A model generated the notes under the pieces. It saw nothing but the letters and a program-made list of their open reading frames with translations, did not search any database and was not told the DNA's origin. Below are positions 25,681 through 30,060 of a stretch of DNA of 64,000 nucleotides, in pieces. This stretch comes from Nereocystis luetkeana (Eukaryota > Sar > Phaeophyceae > Laminariales > Laminariaceae): the NCBI GenBank assembly GCA_031213475.1, contig JARUPZ010000003.1, positions 10,381,963 to 10,445,962 on the forward strand. Direction: 5' to 3'. A program made the position numbers and the translations under genes. Within the stretch, counting starts at the first letter, position 1; each line of letters opens with the position of its first letter.

Positions 25681-28600
25681 ATAGTAGTGGTAATAGTAGT
25701 GGTAATAGTAGTAGTAGCAATAGTATACAGCAGTAGTATAGGTGGGCTCACTTCCGGGGGGGGCGCTACGTACAGTAGTAAGAAAATAGGATCAATCAGA
25801 TCGGGATAAACTCATTGACACTGTTGTCATCCCTGTGCAAGTCCCCCTCACAGGCGGTTCTTAGTATAAATAGGATGCAGCTAGCTCACCCTTCATGCGA
25901 CTCGCCCAACACCTCACGGCGCTTCGCGTTTGGTGCAAGCAATGCCTGCCTGGTCGGAGAAAACCCGACGTTTCTCCGTCCCGGCATTGCATGTGGGGAT
26001 GCGAGGGTCTACGGTCACACGACTACGGTCATGCATGATAATGAGTACACCCCACACCCCCTCACTATTTACCAGGTGGAAAATAAAATGAAATAAAAAC
26101 AGCCGTGAGATCAAGAACTTCGTCGAAACGCATCTTCGCAAGCTGTGTGTGATACTTCGATCGCGCGTACTGCGGGTGATATATTATATATGTGGCCTCA
26201 TGCAGGGTGTGCCGTCCGCATATGAGGAAGACAAAATCCGAAACCCGCAGAATTCAAGGAGTAGGTGGGTCTATATTTTGGGGGAAAAAAACAACATGTT
26301 CTAATGATGATGTTGTGCGTTCTTCCCTGCTATGCGTAGAAGGTTGCACGCGTTCGCCGGACAAATAGCTGCTGTATCTACTCTAAATCAGATAGATCAG
26401 ATAGATCAGATAGATCATCTACATCATCTGGATAATCTAGACCATCTGCTGTAATCAGGTATCGTGCAGGATCTGTACGAGAGAGCGCAGACGCAACCTC
26501 AGAAAACACAGATGGCAGGTCTTGCGGACTACTGCTGTAGCGGTGGACCTATGGTAATCAGTCATCATCGCACTGCCAAACACCTATACCTCGAAGCATA
26601 TTCCCGTATTTTGATCAAATGGTTCTGCACACTACCGTATGTGCCACCCGTAACATACACGGCTCCCGGCGACATGAGCTAGGTCATACAGATCATACAG
26701 ATCATATTGATTATACGTATCATACAGATCATACATATCATGCAGATCACACATATCATACGGATCATGAAGATCATACGGATCATAGAGGTTATCAGGA
26801 ATATACTTATATGTAAATATATTTATACCTGCCTTGAAAATATCTAGATCATGAACTGAGAATGATCTGTATGATCTGCATGATCTATCCGATGGGTGGA
26901 AGGTTGTCAACCATTTTCTACTCTAGTGAGGCTGCAAGTCCCGTTTCGGGGACGAACAACTCAAAACGCTGCTGCAACTACAGCAGCAGTAGCTTGTCCC
27001 CCCCAAACCGGACTGCAGCCCCCCCCTCCCAGGGTTTTTAACCCTTCAAGAGCGGCAGCCCGTTTTGGAGACAAACTACTTATAATTTGAATGGATTGTC
27101 CCCACAACGGGACTGCGGTACTAAAAGGGATAAGGACTATAACAAGTACTGCTGTACTCGTAGTTGCTTTTTTCACGTAGGCCGTCATACCTGCGTCCCA
27201 AAATATATCAGTTTTGGGGGGACCATATTCAATAGGACCTACTGGTACGGTACACACAAAAACCTATACATTTCGCTTTTTTAATCATAACATTCGGTCC
27301 TATTTATTATGGTCCCCCGTAATACAGCAGTGATGAATGGAACCAAAGCGAGGAAAAAAAGGTTCAACACACCTGTTTCTGGACGTTGTTTCACTACATA
27401 CTCCCAAAATATAATCAGTAAAACAAAAAACAAAAAAAACACCCTTAGCCCTGCTCTTAACCCGCTTACAGAGAACGAGACCCCTATATTTGAAACTCGT
27501 ACATGTATGCAAGAAAAGGTTAAGATAGCGAACTCCACCGAGAAAAAAAAGTTGAGAAAGAGAAGTCCACCAAAAGAGATATTACACGTACCAGGTATAC
27601 AACAAGGTTAACCCTTTTAGAACCGGAGTCCCGTTTTGGGGACAAACCATTCAAATTTTAAGTAGTTTGTCCCCAAAACGAGACTGCGGTCCTAAAGGGG
27701 TTAAGAAGGTGTTCTCCACCACAAAAAGAGATACCAGGTACTATCTCGCACACGAAGTAGATATTTACTGTATAATACCAGGTACGTCTTTGCTATTTAC
27801 CACGCACACTTACTTCTACAGGAACAGAAAAAAGACAAGCGAGAAACAAAAAGAAAATTACGCGGCTAACATGCTCCAGCTAAAAATTAGATTTTCCAAG
27901 TCTTCTGCTGTGGAAACGCACCCATTCCCGCCAAAAAGAGGGGGAAAAACACACACACACACACACAGCAGGACTGTGGTCGGAAATATAAGGACCGCTT
28001 CGTCTTCATATTGATGTCGAAACGCTCCTCATACTGACGGCCAGAGTAATAAAGAGCGCGTTGACTTCGTACAGAGGGGCGCGATCTGTTGTTGTTTTTT
28101 TCAGCGCGCGCGATTTTTTATCAAAAACGCCGCGGGAAGGTTTGCCAACAACAACCGAACAAAAAGCCGTTTTCGGATAAAAATCTTATCAAGAGAGAGC
28201 CGTGCGAAAAACAGAACAGAATGGTCGAACGAGCATGAAAAAAAAAAAAACACAAACACAAACACAAACAACAACAAGAGCAACAACAACAACAACAACA
28301 ACAACGACCCGTTTTCTCGGTGAAAAAACCGATATCGTACCGCACCTCTGTGCGAGGCCGAACGTTTTTTTTTTACGGCATATTTCGGGACGCCGGCGTT
28401 TCCTCGTTTCTTTACTTTCTTTTTCTTCTTTTTTCTTTCTTTTGTTTTTTTCTTTGGTACATCGAACTTGACACAGCGACACCACACTCCCGTTTGGTGG
28501 TTGGTGGGAAAGCAGTGAGTGATAGTGCCGCTGCTCTTAAAACAGTACAGCGTGGCTCACCCGCATACCACCGCGGAGCAGGTGCCGAGAAACATGTAGA

Positions 28601-29123
28601 GGATCTCCAGCGGCTTGGCGTACTTGAAGAGCAGCTTCAGGGTGCTCACGCTCTTGGCCTGCTCTCCTTTCTCCTCCTCCTCCTTCTTCTTCTTCTCCTC
28701 CTCCTCCTTGTCCATGCCCACGTCCTTAACCATATCCATATCCACACCCGTTTTCCCCCCGTCGCCATCACCGCTACCGTTCGCATTACCGTGGACAGGA
28801 CCGTTGGCATCCCCGCTACCGCTGCCGTTGCCGCTGCTGCCTTCGCCGTTACCGTTGAGATTACCGTTGCTCGTGGCCGGGACGGGTTTGGCGTTGCTGT
28901 CTTCAGACCGCTCTGCTGTTGGTGCTGCAACCGCGACAGACTCCCCGACCGTTTCTGTCCGTGCCGCCGCTACCGCTGCCGCTGCCGCTCCTGCTCCCGC
29001 TCCTCCTGCTGCAGCTGACGACGATGGCGCCGTTATTCCCGATACATAATTTTCGGCTGCTCCTGCTGTTGACGAGTGGCCAGCGCCGTTGTCGTGACCG
29101 CCCGCCGCGGGGGCGGTATCCAT
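1039..29123 (-). CDS. ABC transporter subfamily B (P-glycoprotein/MDR-like), 5' part of a split gene
   Basis: Ten exons on the minus strand join into one ABC exporter half: a low-complexity N-terminus, six-helix TMD1 and the beginning of NBD1. Family knowledge: such proteins are membrane ATPases that export lipids or amphipathic compounds. Seen: MFLGT in the first helix, DIGWFDEHPAGEL (intracellular coupling loop), TVASLTAEE, AFWYGTKLV, GAMSLGQMAPGL, A-loop FSYPTRPD, Walker A GPSGGGKST and Q-loop segment EPVLFTGTIRENI. Found exons total 1776 bp, about 590 codons; a full MDR protein is about 1200-1300, so the signature motif, Walker B, TMD2 and NBD2 lie beyond position 1. Introns range from 663 to 8741 bp and hold most repeats of this half of the window. 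Phase agrees across the first eight junctions. Two exons are frameshifted and one is missing near an assembly gap. Confidence 0.9.
1180..1450. repeat. AACGAAAA-type purine-rich low-complexity tract
   Basis: Long run of imperfect AACGAAA/AAACGA units, C/T-rich on the gene strand, leading to the poly-pyrimidine acceptor at 1167. Open frames across it on either strand reflect composition only. Confidence 0.85.
1565..1664. other. Assembly gap of 100 N
   Basis: Exactly 100 N, a usual placeholder for unknown length. It lies in the ABC gene between the Walker A exon and the Q-loop exon, so the missing exon is most likely here. The first bases after the gap (1665-1686) look like the interior of a family A element. 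Confidence 0.95.
1694..1792. mobile_element. Family B palindromic element
   Basis: About 97 bp reading CCCTTTAG..CCGCA.TCCC ... GGGACTG..GTCCTAAA.GGGTTAA; the arms are near-perfect inverted copies around an AT centre. Confidence 0.85.
1811..1923. mobile_element. Family A MITE with CCAGG micro-insertion
   Basis: Complete inverted ends. Where other copies read CCTATATATTTAACC this one reads CCTA-CCAGG-TA-TATATTT: a 7-bp gain at a TA with the TA doubled. Confidence 0.92.
2192..2318 (-). CDS. ABC transporter exon 9 (A-loop, Walker A) with a 1-bp frameshift
   Basis: Exon 8 ends LRE and this exon opens VGFSYPTRPDDKVLDAV (A-loop Tyr present), then Walker A GPSGGGKSTVTK before donor GTTAGA. The two parts are in different frames: the junction is the tract CTCCCCGGGGAG (about 2242-2253), one base too long. 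Length is 127 bp; without the extra base it is 126 bp, 42 codons, phase 0/0 as the neighbours require. So either a real frameshift or a base-call error. Confidence 0.88.
2605..2750 (+). repeat. Dispersed repeat with ATC microsatellite tail
   Basis: TGTGACCACGGCCTAGATTT, CAGGGAGCTC, GAGAACATCATC then (ATC)n. Further copies at 35695-35800 and, inverted, 54755-54870. Confidence 0.75.
2668..2815. repeat. (ATC)n followed by (AT)n microsatellites
   Basis: CATCATCAT run to about 2745, then ATATATAATATATATAT at 2770-2808. Confidence 0.9.
3134..3206 (+). mobile_element. Family C poly-C-tailed retroposon, short 5'-truncated copy
   Basis: Reads TATGGTCATACGAC ... CTATCGAGTACA and then a C run. Only the last ~65 bp of the element are present, ending at the same point as other copies. 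Confidence 0.85.
3243..3360. mobile_element. Family B element, degenerate
   Basis: Left arm CTGCAGTCCCGTTTCGGAGACAAACCACT well kept; right arm diverged (GCAGCCCTAACAAAGGG..GGGTTAGTTAA). Confidence 0.65.
3561..3665. mobile_element. Family A MITE, near-consensus copy
   Basis: Inverted ends TTACGGGGGACC / GGTCCCCCGTAA and centre typical of the AACCTATATATTTAAC subgroup. The next copy abuts it directly. Confidence 0.93.
3666..3774. mobile_element. Family A MITE, adjacent second copy
   Basis: Starts with the base after the previous copy. The 5' end is ATACAGGGGGACC-like and the 3' end GTGTCCCCCGTAA; small duplications inside the right end. Confidence 0.88.
4006..4095. mobile_element. Family B element, degenerate
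   Basis: GAACTGCA..CTCCGTTTTGGG left arm and CCCCCCAAAACGGAACTGCAG right arm. Confidence 0.7.
4178..4274. mobile_element. Family B element, near consensus
   Basis: TTAACCCCTTTAGGACCC ... GGTTCTAAAAGGGTTAA, centre ACTACTTGAAATTTGAATGG. A good reference copy. Confidence 0.92.
5013..5216 (-). CDS. ABC transporter exon 8 (TM6 and linker to NBD1)
   Basis: 68 codons, phase 0/0. GQVITTIFGVLIGAMSLGQ is TM6; MAPGLTALGAAKQAGYRVFD and TLERTPPID are the usual helix and linker before NBD1; it ends GSLELRE. The acceptor is CGTCTTCAG and the donor GTGCGC, a weaker donor than the others. Confidence 0.92.
5275..5500. repeat. GGT and AGC trinucleotide tracts in intron 7
   Basis: (GGT)n at 5261-5288 and imperfect AGCAGC/AGAAGC to 5490. 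Lies directly upstream (gene sense) of exon 8. Confidence 0.85.
5709..5816. repeat. 27-bp tandem repeat, four units
   Basis: GGTTACGACAACAGCTACAA plus CGATAAC repeats at an exact 27-bp period from 5709; flanked by looser CAACG-rich sequence (5535-6000). Multiple of three, hence open frames, but it is intronic in the ABC gene. Confidence 0.9.
6265..6398 (-). CDS. ABC transporter exon 7 (TM5 and extracellular loop)
   Basis: 2 nt + 44 codons. VNKGVGTATLFASFFLGYAL then AFWYGTKLV is canonical for TM5. The following loop (DDLEAGCESDC) has two Cys. The donor is GTAAGC. The acceptor CCTCCTCAG and the first eight exon bases are repeated three more times upstream in the intron by small insertions (see 6391-6624). 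Confidence 0.92.
6391..6624 (-). repeat. Four-fold tandem array of family C inserts with duplicated exon 7 acceptor
   Basis: The 17-mer CCTCCTCAGGTGTTAAC (minus strand) occurs at four positions 71-74 bp apart (plus-strand starts 6391, 6463, 6537, 6608). Between them lie short family C pieces with C runs. The first copy is the working intron 6 acceptor plus the first exon 7 bases. The second copy has two mismatches (GTTAAGACTTGAGG on plus). Confidence 0.9.
6626..7088 (-). mobile_element. Family C retroposon, near full length
   Basis: Sense is the minus strand. It holds all blocks seen in family C: GTACTCGATAGGAGAG end, CCGACCAGGCAGAC, GTGAGCTGCATCCTACGAAG, CAGAGACGGCAGTGG, CTTGTGCGGAGTAAAGG, and CTGGTTGTCTAGC at the outer end. 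About 460 bp. Confidence 0.85.
7109..7166 (-). mobile_element. Family C retroposon, short copy with short flanking repeat
   Basis: G run then TACTCATTGTCATGG ... CGTATGACC. Flanked by GGCATGAGG and GGCATGAAC, a likely target duplication of about 7 bp. Confidence 0.8.
7195..7925 (-). mobile_element. Family C retroposon, long copy interrupted by another repeat
   Basis: Runs from GGTGTACTCGATATC to CTGGTTGTCTGC at about 7905. Interrupted at about 7575-7765 by a repeat that carries family B and recurs at 59818-60090. Confidence 0.78.
7643..7737. mobile_element. Family B element inside a longer repeat
   Basis: Complete arms. Its flanks (GCGGATTGGTAAAAA left, AAGCTCACCACACTTCCA right) recur around the family B copy at 59852-60070, so both belong to one larger repeat. 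Confidence 0.88.
8120..8396. repeat. Direct repeat pair with C-run tails in intron 6
   Basis: TTGGCTTCGGCGTCTATCCT starts both units (8120 and 8302). Each runs about 75 bp and ends in long C/T runs. Like family C it couples a fixed 3' end to a C homopolymer. Confidence 0.8.
8442..8654 (-). CDS. ABC transporter exon 6 (TM4 end, intracellular loop 2)
   Basis: 2 nt + 70 codons + 1 nt (213 bp). FPFIALSTFVLVTVVSK completes TM4. YSKAGGVANEVIASVRTVAS plus LTAEE is the strongly conserved ABCB stretch before coupling helix 2. The acceptor is preceded by a C-rich tract (CCGCCTCCCCAG); the donor GTGAGT starts at 8441. Confidence 0.93.
8761..9047 (-). mobile_element. Family C retroposon, mid-length copy
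   Basis: G run, GTACTCGATAGGAGAG, CATGCATGG, CCGACCAGGCAGGC, to CAGAGACAGCAATGG. In intron 5, adjacent to a second copy. Confidence 0.88.
9048..9184 (-). mobile_element. Two short family C copies in tandem
   Basis: GTGTACTCGATAGGAAG ... CGTATGACCG (9048-9128) and GGGTACTCAACATC ... CGTATGACCAGGGG (9138-9184), each with its own G run. Confidence 0.82.
9318..9411 (-). CDS. ABC transporter exon 5 (TM3-TM4)
   Basis: 31 codons plus 1 nt: VADTVMNFTVFLATFIIAF then VLPKLAAVMLA. It follows exon 4 smoothly (GIGRK then VADTVMNF) and is hydrophobic as expected for TM3-TM4. The acceptor is GCTGGTCAG and the donor GTGAGT. The last T joins GC of exon 6 as a Cys codon. Confidence 0.88.
9630..9748. mobile_element. 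Family A MITE with two CCAGG micro-insertions
   Basis: In intron 4. The consensus ATATATAGGTTTTT is here ATATA-TA-CCAGG-TA-CCTGG-TA-GGTTTTT, two units in opposite orientation, each bordered by TA. Confidence 0.92.
10058..10161. mobile_element. Family A MITE
   Basis: Complete inverted ends; centre contains an A run. Directly followed by a second, left-truncated copy. Confidence 0.92.
10162..10256. mobile_element. Family A MITE, left-truncated, with CCAGG micro-insertion
   Basis: Lacks TTACGGGGGACC but keeps ATAGTAAACATGACC and the right end CCCCTGTAA. Consensus CCTATTTACTATGG reads CCTA-CCAGG-TA-TTTACTATGG. Confidence 0.88.
10262..11400. other. Intron 4 sequence without recognised elements
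   Basis: AT-rich, several ACCAGGTA motifs (10892, 11229), an (AT)n run at 11255-11282. No exon or repeat end that I can support. Confidence 0.5.
11409..11846. repeat. 78-bp direct repeats flanking a tRNA-like unit
   Basis: GTAGGG.AAGT.GACTAAAAAT starts both copies (11410 and 11769), which share ACGCTACTCGAATTTAGGGC and CTTCTAAACTCGC. Between them lie about 280 bp including a tRNA-like sequence on the minus strand. Arrangement like a small terminal-repeat element. Confidence 0.8.
11698..11770 (-). repeat. tRNA-derived SINE-like sequence
   Basis: Minus strand has an A-box-like TGGCGTCGTCGG, a TTTTGAA anticodon-like loop (Gln-type TTG) and B-box GGTTCGATCC. The anticodon stem does not pair well, so it is a tRNA relic or SINE head, not a working tRNA. 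Confidence 0.5.
11867..12179 (+). repeat. 5' LTR of the copia element
   Basis: Starts TATTGATGTGGG and ends CAATCAACA, imperfectly inverted ends. It contains two ~90-bp promoter-proximal repeats (AGGCGGATAATC at 11894 and 11983; GTGGTGGATAATCACGTGCA at 11936 and 12031) and a TATA-like box GGATATATAATAC at about 12082. The 5' boundary is inferred. Confidence 0.6.
12275..12860 (+). pseudogene. copia gag, N-terminal part
   Basis: ATG at 12275 opens MSSQEVSAAIEKMLKMQEK, a short coiled coil, then a Gly/Arg-rich stretch ending in a stop at 12508. The gag core continues in another frame (KFDNIEAHFSMWRSKFEAYL at about 12550), like the copia gag motif around W..F...L. Broken by frameshifts. Confidence 0.75.
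12918..13338 (-). repeat. Inverted duplication of gag sequence
   Basis: On the minus strand this block encodes CGKSVEEVNRHILTNLSPLY ... DEIIRDAYANDRADNEMV, near-identical to the plus-strand gag at 13345-13620. Beyond that it continues with a copy of the gag N-terminus (LKMQDKIEVLEK). The arms meet at about 13338 in a hairpin (CCGCTGCCTTATC/CCTAAGGCAGCGG). Confidence 0.85.
13345..14399 (+). pseudogene. copia gag, C-terminal part with zinc knuckle
   Basis: Plus-sense gag: CGKSVEEVNRHIVTNLSPLY then SKALGVQGVANPHALYAGG, a CAG-repeat Gln tract (13680-13840), Pro-rich linker, and CCHC zinc knuckle CFRCGKPGHYVAAC at 14094-14135, the RNA-binding motif of nucleocapsid. Frames change at about 13775 and 13980. 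Confidence 0.88.
14400..14841 (+). pseudogene. copia protease region
   Basis: Aspartic protease signature WVADSGATFHVAG at about 14435 and the usual downstream VPGVRFNLFSL. It is out of frame with the gag end and with integrase (the frame changes near 14810 in an A-rich run). Copia normally has one gag-pol frame. Confidence 0.85.
14798..15823 (+). pseudogene. copia integrase
   Basis: HHCC zinc finger (H-x3-H ... CAGC), then catalytic core: FVDLSG (first Asp), LRSDNGTEF (second Asp), VVERRIAMTLELA (Glu). YRKFYGRAPF is the end-of-core motif of copia. About 340 codons are open. Integrates cDNA in active elements; here the flanking frames are broken. Confidence 0.9.
15770..16075 (+). repeat. Pro/Ser-coding CCG repeat in copia pol
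   Basis: Long (CCG/CCA/TCA)n stretch, Pro-rich in one frame and Ala-rich in another, between integrase and RT. Open frames on both strands follow from the repeat. Confidence 0.85.
16084..16335 (+). repeat. About 60-bp tandem repeat in copia pol
   Basis: Four to five diverged units with the core CTGCACGACACCAGGAGGGT and GGTGGTGGCGGCGTG. Confidence 0.85.
16580..17231 (+). pseudogene. copia reverse transcriptase (broken)
   Basis: Motifs: ISAKWVFAWKSNEHGDVV, KARLVARGFKQREGID, then a frame change at an in-frame TGA (16715-16717) and ETFAPT..., LDLCHFNAEQAFVQSSL, RLPPGCGEMPGKVV, SPFGLEQASRSWH, and the catalytic box HVDDIF (17055-17072, H instead of the usual Y). GELRGYAGCRF and ISQQAF follow before the family C insertion. 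Confidence 0.9.
17232..17291 (-). mobile_element. Short family C copy inside the copia RT/RNase H region
   Basis: TGTACTCGACAGGAGAG ... GTCGCATGACCATAGA interrupts the pol reading frame; no C tail is visible. It dates family C activity after the copia insertion or within its lineage. Confidence 0.88.
17292..18096 (+). pseudogene. copia RNase H region (broken)
   Basis: GCLMWLANHTRPDIANAVRA connects RT to RNase H; AFADADYANKATDRRSVSGG, STTKAEYVALADTIKEA and LEDNEGA carry the catalytic acids; HIDVRHHFLRE and ADFLTKPL end the domain. Frames change at about 17560 and 17890 (stop after WNF). Confidence 0.88.
18047..18107 (+). repeat. Remnant of the copia 3' LTR
   Basis: 61 bp matching 12119-12179 at 58 positions, ending CAATCAACA. 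Upstream of it is RNase H coding sequence, not U3, so about 250 bp of LTR seem deleted. The frame reads through into the LTR and stops at TAG near 18094. Confidence 0.7.
18153..18245 (-). CDS. ABC transporter exon 4 (coupling-helix block DIGWFD)
   Basis: A 93-bp exon, 31 codons, phase 0/0. DIGWFDEHPAGELPSAV is the hallmark ABCB intracellular loop that contacts the nucleotide-binding domain; it ends KIQDGIGRK. The donor is GTGTGC. The next intron (8741 bp) holds the copia element, whose 3' end lies only 45 bp from this exon. Confidence 0.92.
18283..18345. repeat. G-rich telomere-like tract in intron 3
   Basis: GGGTGGGGTGGGTTAGGGTG and GGGGTTAGGGTTGTGCAGGG: degenerate GGGTTA/GGGTG repeat next to exon 4. 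Confidence 0.6.
18376..18540 (-). mobile_element. Family C retroposon copy
   Basis: Two C-tail-like G runs, GTGTACTCATTATCATGG, then a second TACTCATTACCATGCATGG through GACCAGGGAGATATTGCTT. Confidence 0.82.
18541..18857 (-). mobile_element. Family C retroposon, mid-length copy
   Basis: G run, TACTCGATAGGAAACATGG, GACCCTCGCATCCCTAC, to CAGAGACAACAATGG. Starts exactly where the previous copy stops. Confidence 0.85.
19638..19715 (-). CDS. ABC transporter exon 3 (end of TM2 and intracellular loop 1)
   Basis: A 78-bp exon, 26 codons, phase 0 at both ends. It reads VVFWNNAGEEISLRIKQMY and ends RAILKQ, the usual ABCB segment (RIR.KYFRAILRQ) before the conserved DIGWFD block. The acceptor follows TTTTTGTTCAG; the donor is GTGGGT. 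Confidence 0.88.
19756..19858 (-). mobile_element. Family C variant (GTGTAATCATTTGACGC type)
   Basis: G run, GCGTGTAATCATTTGACGCT, CCATTTGGCCATTGACC, CGCATCCCTTTCCAGACGG. The same variant is at 37328-37418 and, inverted, 35063-35125. Confidence 0.65.
20270..20334. mobile_element. Family B element, right arm missing
   Basis: TTAACCCTTTTACAACCGCAG and centre ACTCAAATTTTAAGTAG present, then sequence diverges. Confidence 0.8.
20592..20860 (+). mobile_element. Two family C copies in tandem, C-tailed
   Basis: First: GTGAAAACCCGACATGC ... CCAGTACACCCCCC. Second: GTGAAAACCCGACGCG ... GAGCACACCCCCC, with a diverged inner part (GCGTATATAAAGATATACATG). Both begin at the same internal position. Confidence 0.85.
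21047..21154. mobile_element. Family A MITE, diverged ends
   Basis: Left end TTGCGGGGGGG, right end GGCCCCCCCGTAA; centre GGACCTATGGTACAC. In intron 2. Confidence 0.85.
21550..21691 (-). CDS. ABC transporter exon 2 (TM1-TM2 region)
   Basis: One nucleotide completes the split glycine codon, then 47 codons. NFILVFGDVMDEL matches the conserved LVFGDM-type loop after TM1 of ABCB proteins, and FAGTGAVAFVSGLLM is the start of TM2. The acceptor is TTTATCAG and the donor GTGAGAGG; the exon ends in phase 0. Intron 1 upstream is 6869 bp. Confidence 0.85.
22196..22298. mobile_element. Family A MITE, diverged
   Basis: Left end AGTACGGGGTGTCATAG, right end TACTATGGCCCTCCGTAA. Confidence 0.85.
22320..22414. 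mobile_element. Family B element, degenerate
   Basis: TTAACCCCTTCAGTGCTGCAG left arm; right arm barely recognisable. Confidence 0.6.
22480..22586. mobile_element. Family A MITE
   Basis: Intact left end TTACGGGGGACC; right end slightly altered (CCCCCGCGTTATAG). Confidence 0.9.
22671..22887. mobile_element. Family A MITE interrupted by another family A copy
   Basis: Outer copy: left part 22671-22706, right part from about 22820 (TAGTAAAAATAGCG) to CCCCCGTAG at 22887. The break falls in its central GTTAGTAAAA segment. Extra bases TATTAC lie right of the inner copy. Confidence 0.85.
22707..22811. mobile_element. Family A MITE nested in a family A MITE
   Basis: Complete copy TTACGGGGGACC ... 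GGTCCACCGCAA inserted at a TA of the outer element, with TA on both sides. Confidence 0.88.
23230..23515. repeat. CAC/CAACACC-rich tract in intron 1
   Basis: Imperfect ACCACAAGCACCAAC-type units, C/A on one strand only. Confidence 0.85.
23892..23989. mobile_element. Family B element
   Basis: TTAACCCCTTTATAACCGCAG ... CGGTCCTAAAAGGGTTAA. Confidence 0.92.
24314..24430. mobile_element. Family A MITE with double CCAGG-type micro-insertion
   Basis: In place of ATATATAGGTTTTT it has GTATA-CCAGGGG-TA-CCAGG-TA-GGTTTTT. Inverted ends intact. Confidence 0.92.
24441..24537. mobile_element. Family B element
   Basis: TTAACCCTTTTAGTACTGCAG ... CTGCAGCCCCAACAAGGTTGA; it follows a family A copy by ten bases. 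Confidence 0.88.
24949..25045. mobile_element. Family B element
   Basis: TTGAACCCTTTTAGGACTGCAG ... CTGCAGCCCTAAAAGGGTTAA. Confidence 0.9.
25078..25174. mobile_element. Family B element
   Basis: TTAACCCTTTTAGAACCGCAG ... CTGCGGTTCTGAAGGGGTTAA, 32 bp from the previous copy in the same orientation. Confidence 0.92.
25544..25736. repeat. (TAG)n microsatellite, about 190 bp
   Basis: Almost pure AGT/TAG repeat with a few AAT and GGT variants near the ends. Confidence 0.95.
25838..26062 (+). mobile_element. Family C retroposon, TAATGAGTAC-type end
   Basis: CCCTCACAGGCGGTTCTTAG ... CGACTACGGTCATGCATGAT, then AATGAGTACACCCC. The 3' end subtype lacks the CTCTCCTATCGAGTAC extension. Confidence 0.85.
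26398..26780. repeat. GATCATACA/AGATAGATC-type short tandem repeats
   Basis: AGATAGATC units at 26386-26425 and GATCATACA-like 10-mers at 26686-26780. The same 10-mer recurs at 39431-39460. Confidence 0.8.
26908..27037. mobile_element. Family B element with internal CAG-rich gain
   Basis: Arms GCAAGTCCCGTTTCGGGGAC and CCAAACCGGACTGCAGCC; the centre is enlarged by CGCTGCTGCAACTACAGCAG-type sequence. Confidence 0.75.
27038..27133. mobile_element. Family B element
   Basis: TTAACCCTTCAAGAGCGGCAG ... CTGCGGTACTAAAAGGGATAA; directly adjoins the previous copy. Confidence 0.9.
27213..27322. mobile_element. Family A MITE with CTGG micro-insertion
   Basis: GGACCTATGGTACAC of other copies reads GGACCTA-CTGG-TA-CGGTACAC here. 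Ends TTTGGGGGGACC and GGTCCCCCGTAA. Confidence 0.88.
27608..27704. mobile_element. Family B element
   Basis: TTAACCCTTTTAGAACCGGAG ... CGGTCCTAAAGGGGTTAA. Confidence 0.92.
28232..28312. repeat. A run and (CAA)n microsatellite
   Basis: AAAAAAAAAAAAC then ACAAACACAAAC and CAACAACAAC. Confidence 0.9.
28561..29123 (-). CDS. ABC transporter exon 1 (start, N-terminal region, first TM helix)
   Basis: The ATG at 29121-29123 sits in a good context (ACCATGG) and begins MDTAPAAGG. The first ~150 residues are Ala/Gly/Ser/Asn-rich and look disordered, followed by a Glu/Lys run (KEEEEKKKKEEEEK) and then the family-typical entry into TMD1 (LFKYAKPLEILYMFLGT). Length is 187 codons plus 2 nt; the donor GTGAGCC starts at 28560. 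A CAG six bases before the exon-like stretch GCACCAACC suggests a possible 5'UTR acceptor at about 29136, unproven. A longer in-frame extension to 29162 would need a TTG start, so I prefer 29123. Confidence 0.85.
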
Positions 29124-30060
29124 GGTTGGTGCCTGCCGAAAACGCCCAAGCGAGCCGATCAATCAAGTCCCCCCCCCCCCCCCCCCCCCCCCCGTTCCTT
29201 TTCGTCCTATTGCCTTTTTGCTTGCTTGCTTGTTCGACGTACAGTAGTTGCCCGAGAGGAAGCGCGTACGTTTTCTGAGGAGCAACATCAGAGCGGAGTC
29301 ATTTGAGGAAGCGCGCGAGGGAGGGGGGGGGCGGAGTGTGTACGCAAAGGCGCGAGGTTCCGGTTAGCTTATTCGAACTTTCGGCGGTTTATTCAAAGAA
29401 CTCGGCATTTTCTTGCAGCAGTTTACTACGGTCGTAAACGTGTCCAAGACACCTGGTATGCCCGTAAAGCGCGTTCTTTTTTTTGTGTTCCAATACGATA
29501 AAGTGCGTGTGTGCTCTCTCGATATATGCTTCTGAAACCGATATTTTTCTACCCCGTCGACATCCAGCACGCCCAGCGTCCGTGCTGATTATTTATCCCG
29601 CCACTGGCGGACAGACGCGAAGCTTCGCGGCCCCCAAAAAAACACGACACAGCAGAGACAACACAACCTCGGCAAGAGGCAGGAGGGCGATATAACACGA
29701 GACAACAACGCAATGCCGTGCCCGCCCACCCTATTGAAGGCGAACAAGCACGGACGTGAAAGAGGCTGCAGAAAAAAGAGGAAAGACGCCCTTTTCATGA
29801 CCATCGCTACGAAAAAAAGCGGCAACCGGTCGCGGGCAAAACAAAAAAAAAAAAGAGGCGGAGCGCGTGAACAAAAGGCACGCACGCGTGCGCGGGTTAG
29901 ACGTTTCCATAGATCGATGTTTTTATTTCTTTTTTCAGCAGTTTTGGTTTAAAAGTTGCCAGTAAACGTAGCCAATCAAAAAGCTTCACACGAAATCGCT
30001 CTTTTTCCCAACACCGTTATCAAGGAGTGGCGCACCGTCGAGATTTACACAAAGGAACGA
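29124..30060. other. Region upstream of the ABC start codon
   Basis: C run at 29169-29193, C/T-rich stretches, then mixed sequence. Presumably holds the promoter and 5'UTR of the ABC gene. I see no clear TATA box at a fixed distance. Confidence 0.4.

Noticed and set aside
28120..28487. Exons between ABC exons 1 and 2
   Set aside because: Exon 1 and exon 2 join in phase with no missing family sequence, so no exon is needed in this 6.9-kb intron.
28615..29049. Plus-strand open frame of 144 codons
   Set aside because: Antisense shadow of ABC exon 1, caused by its low-complexity composition.
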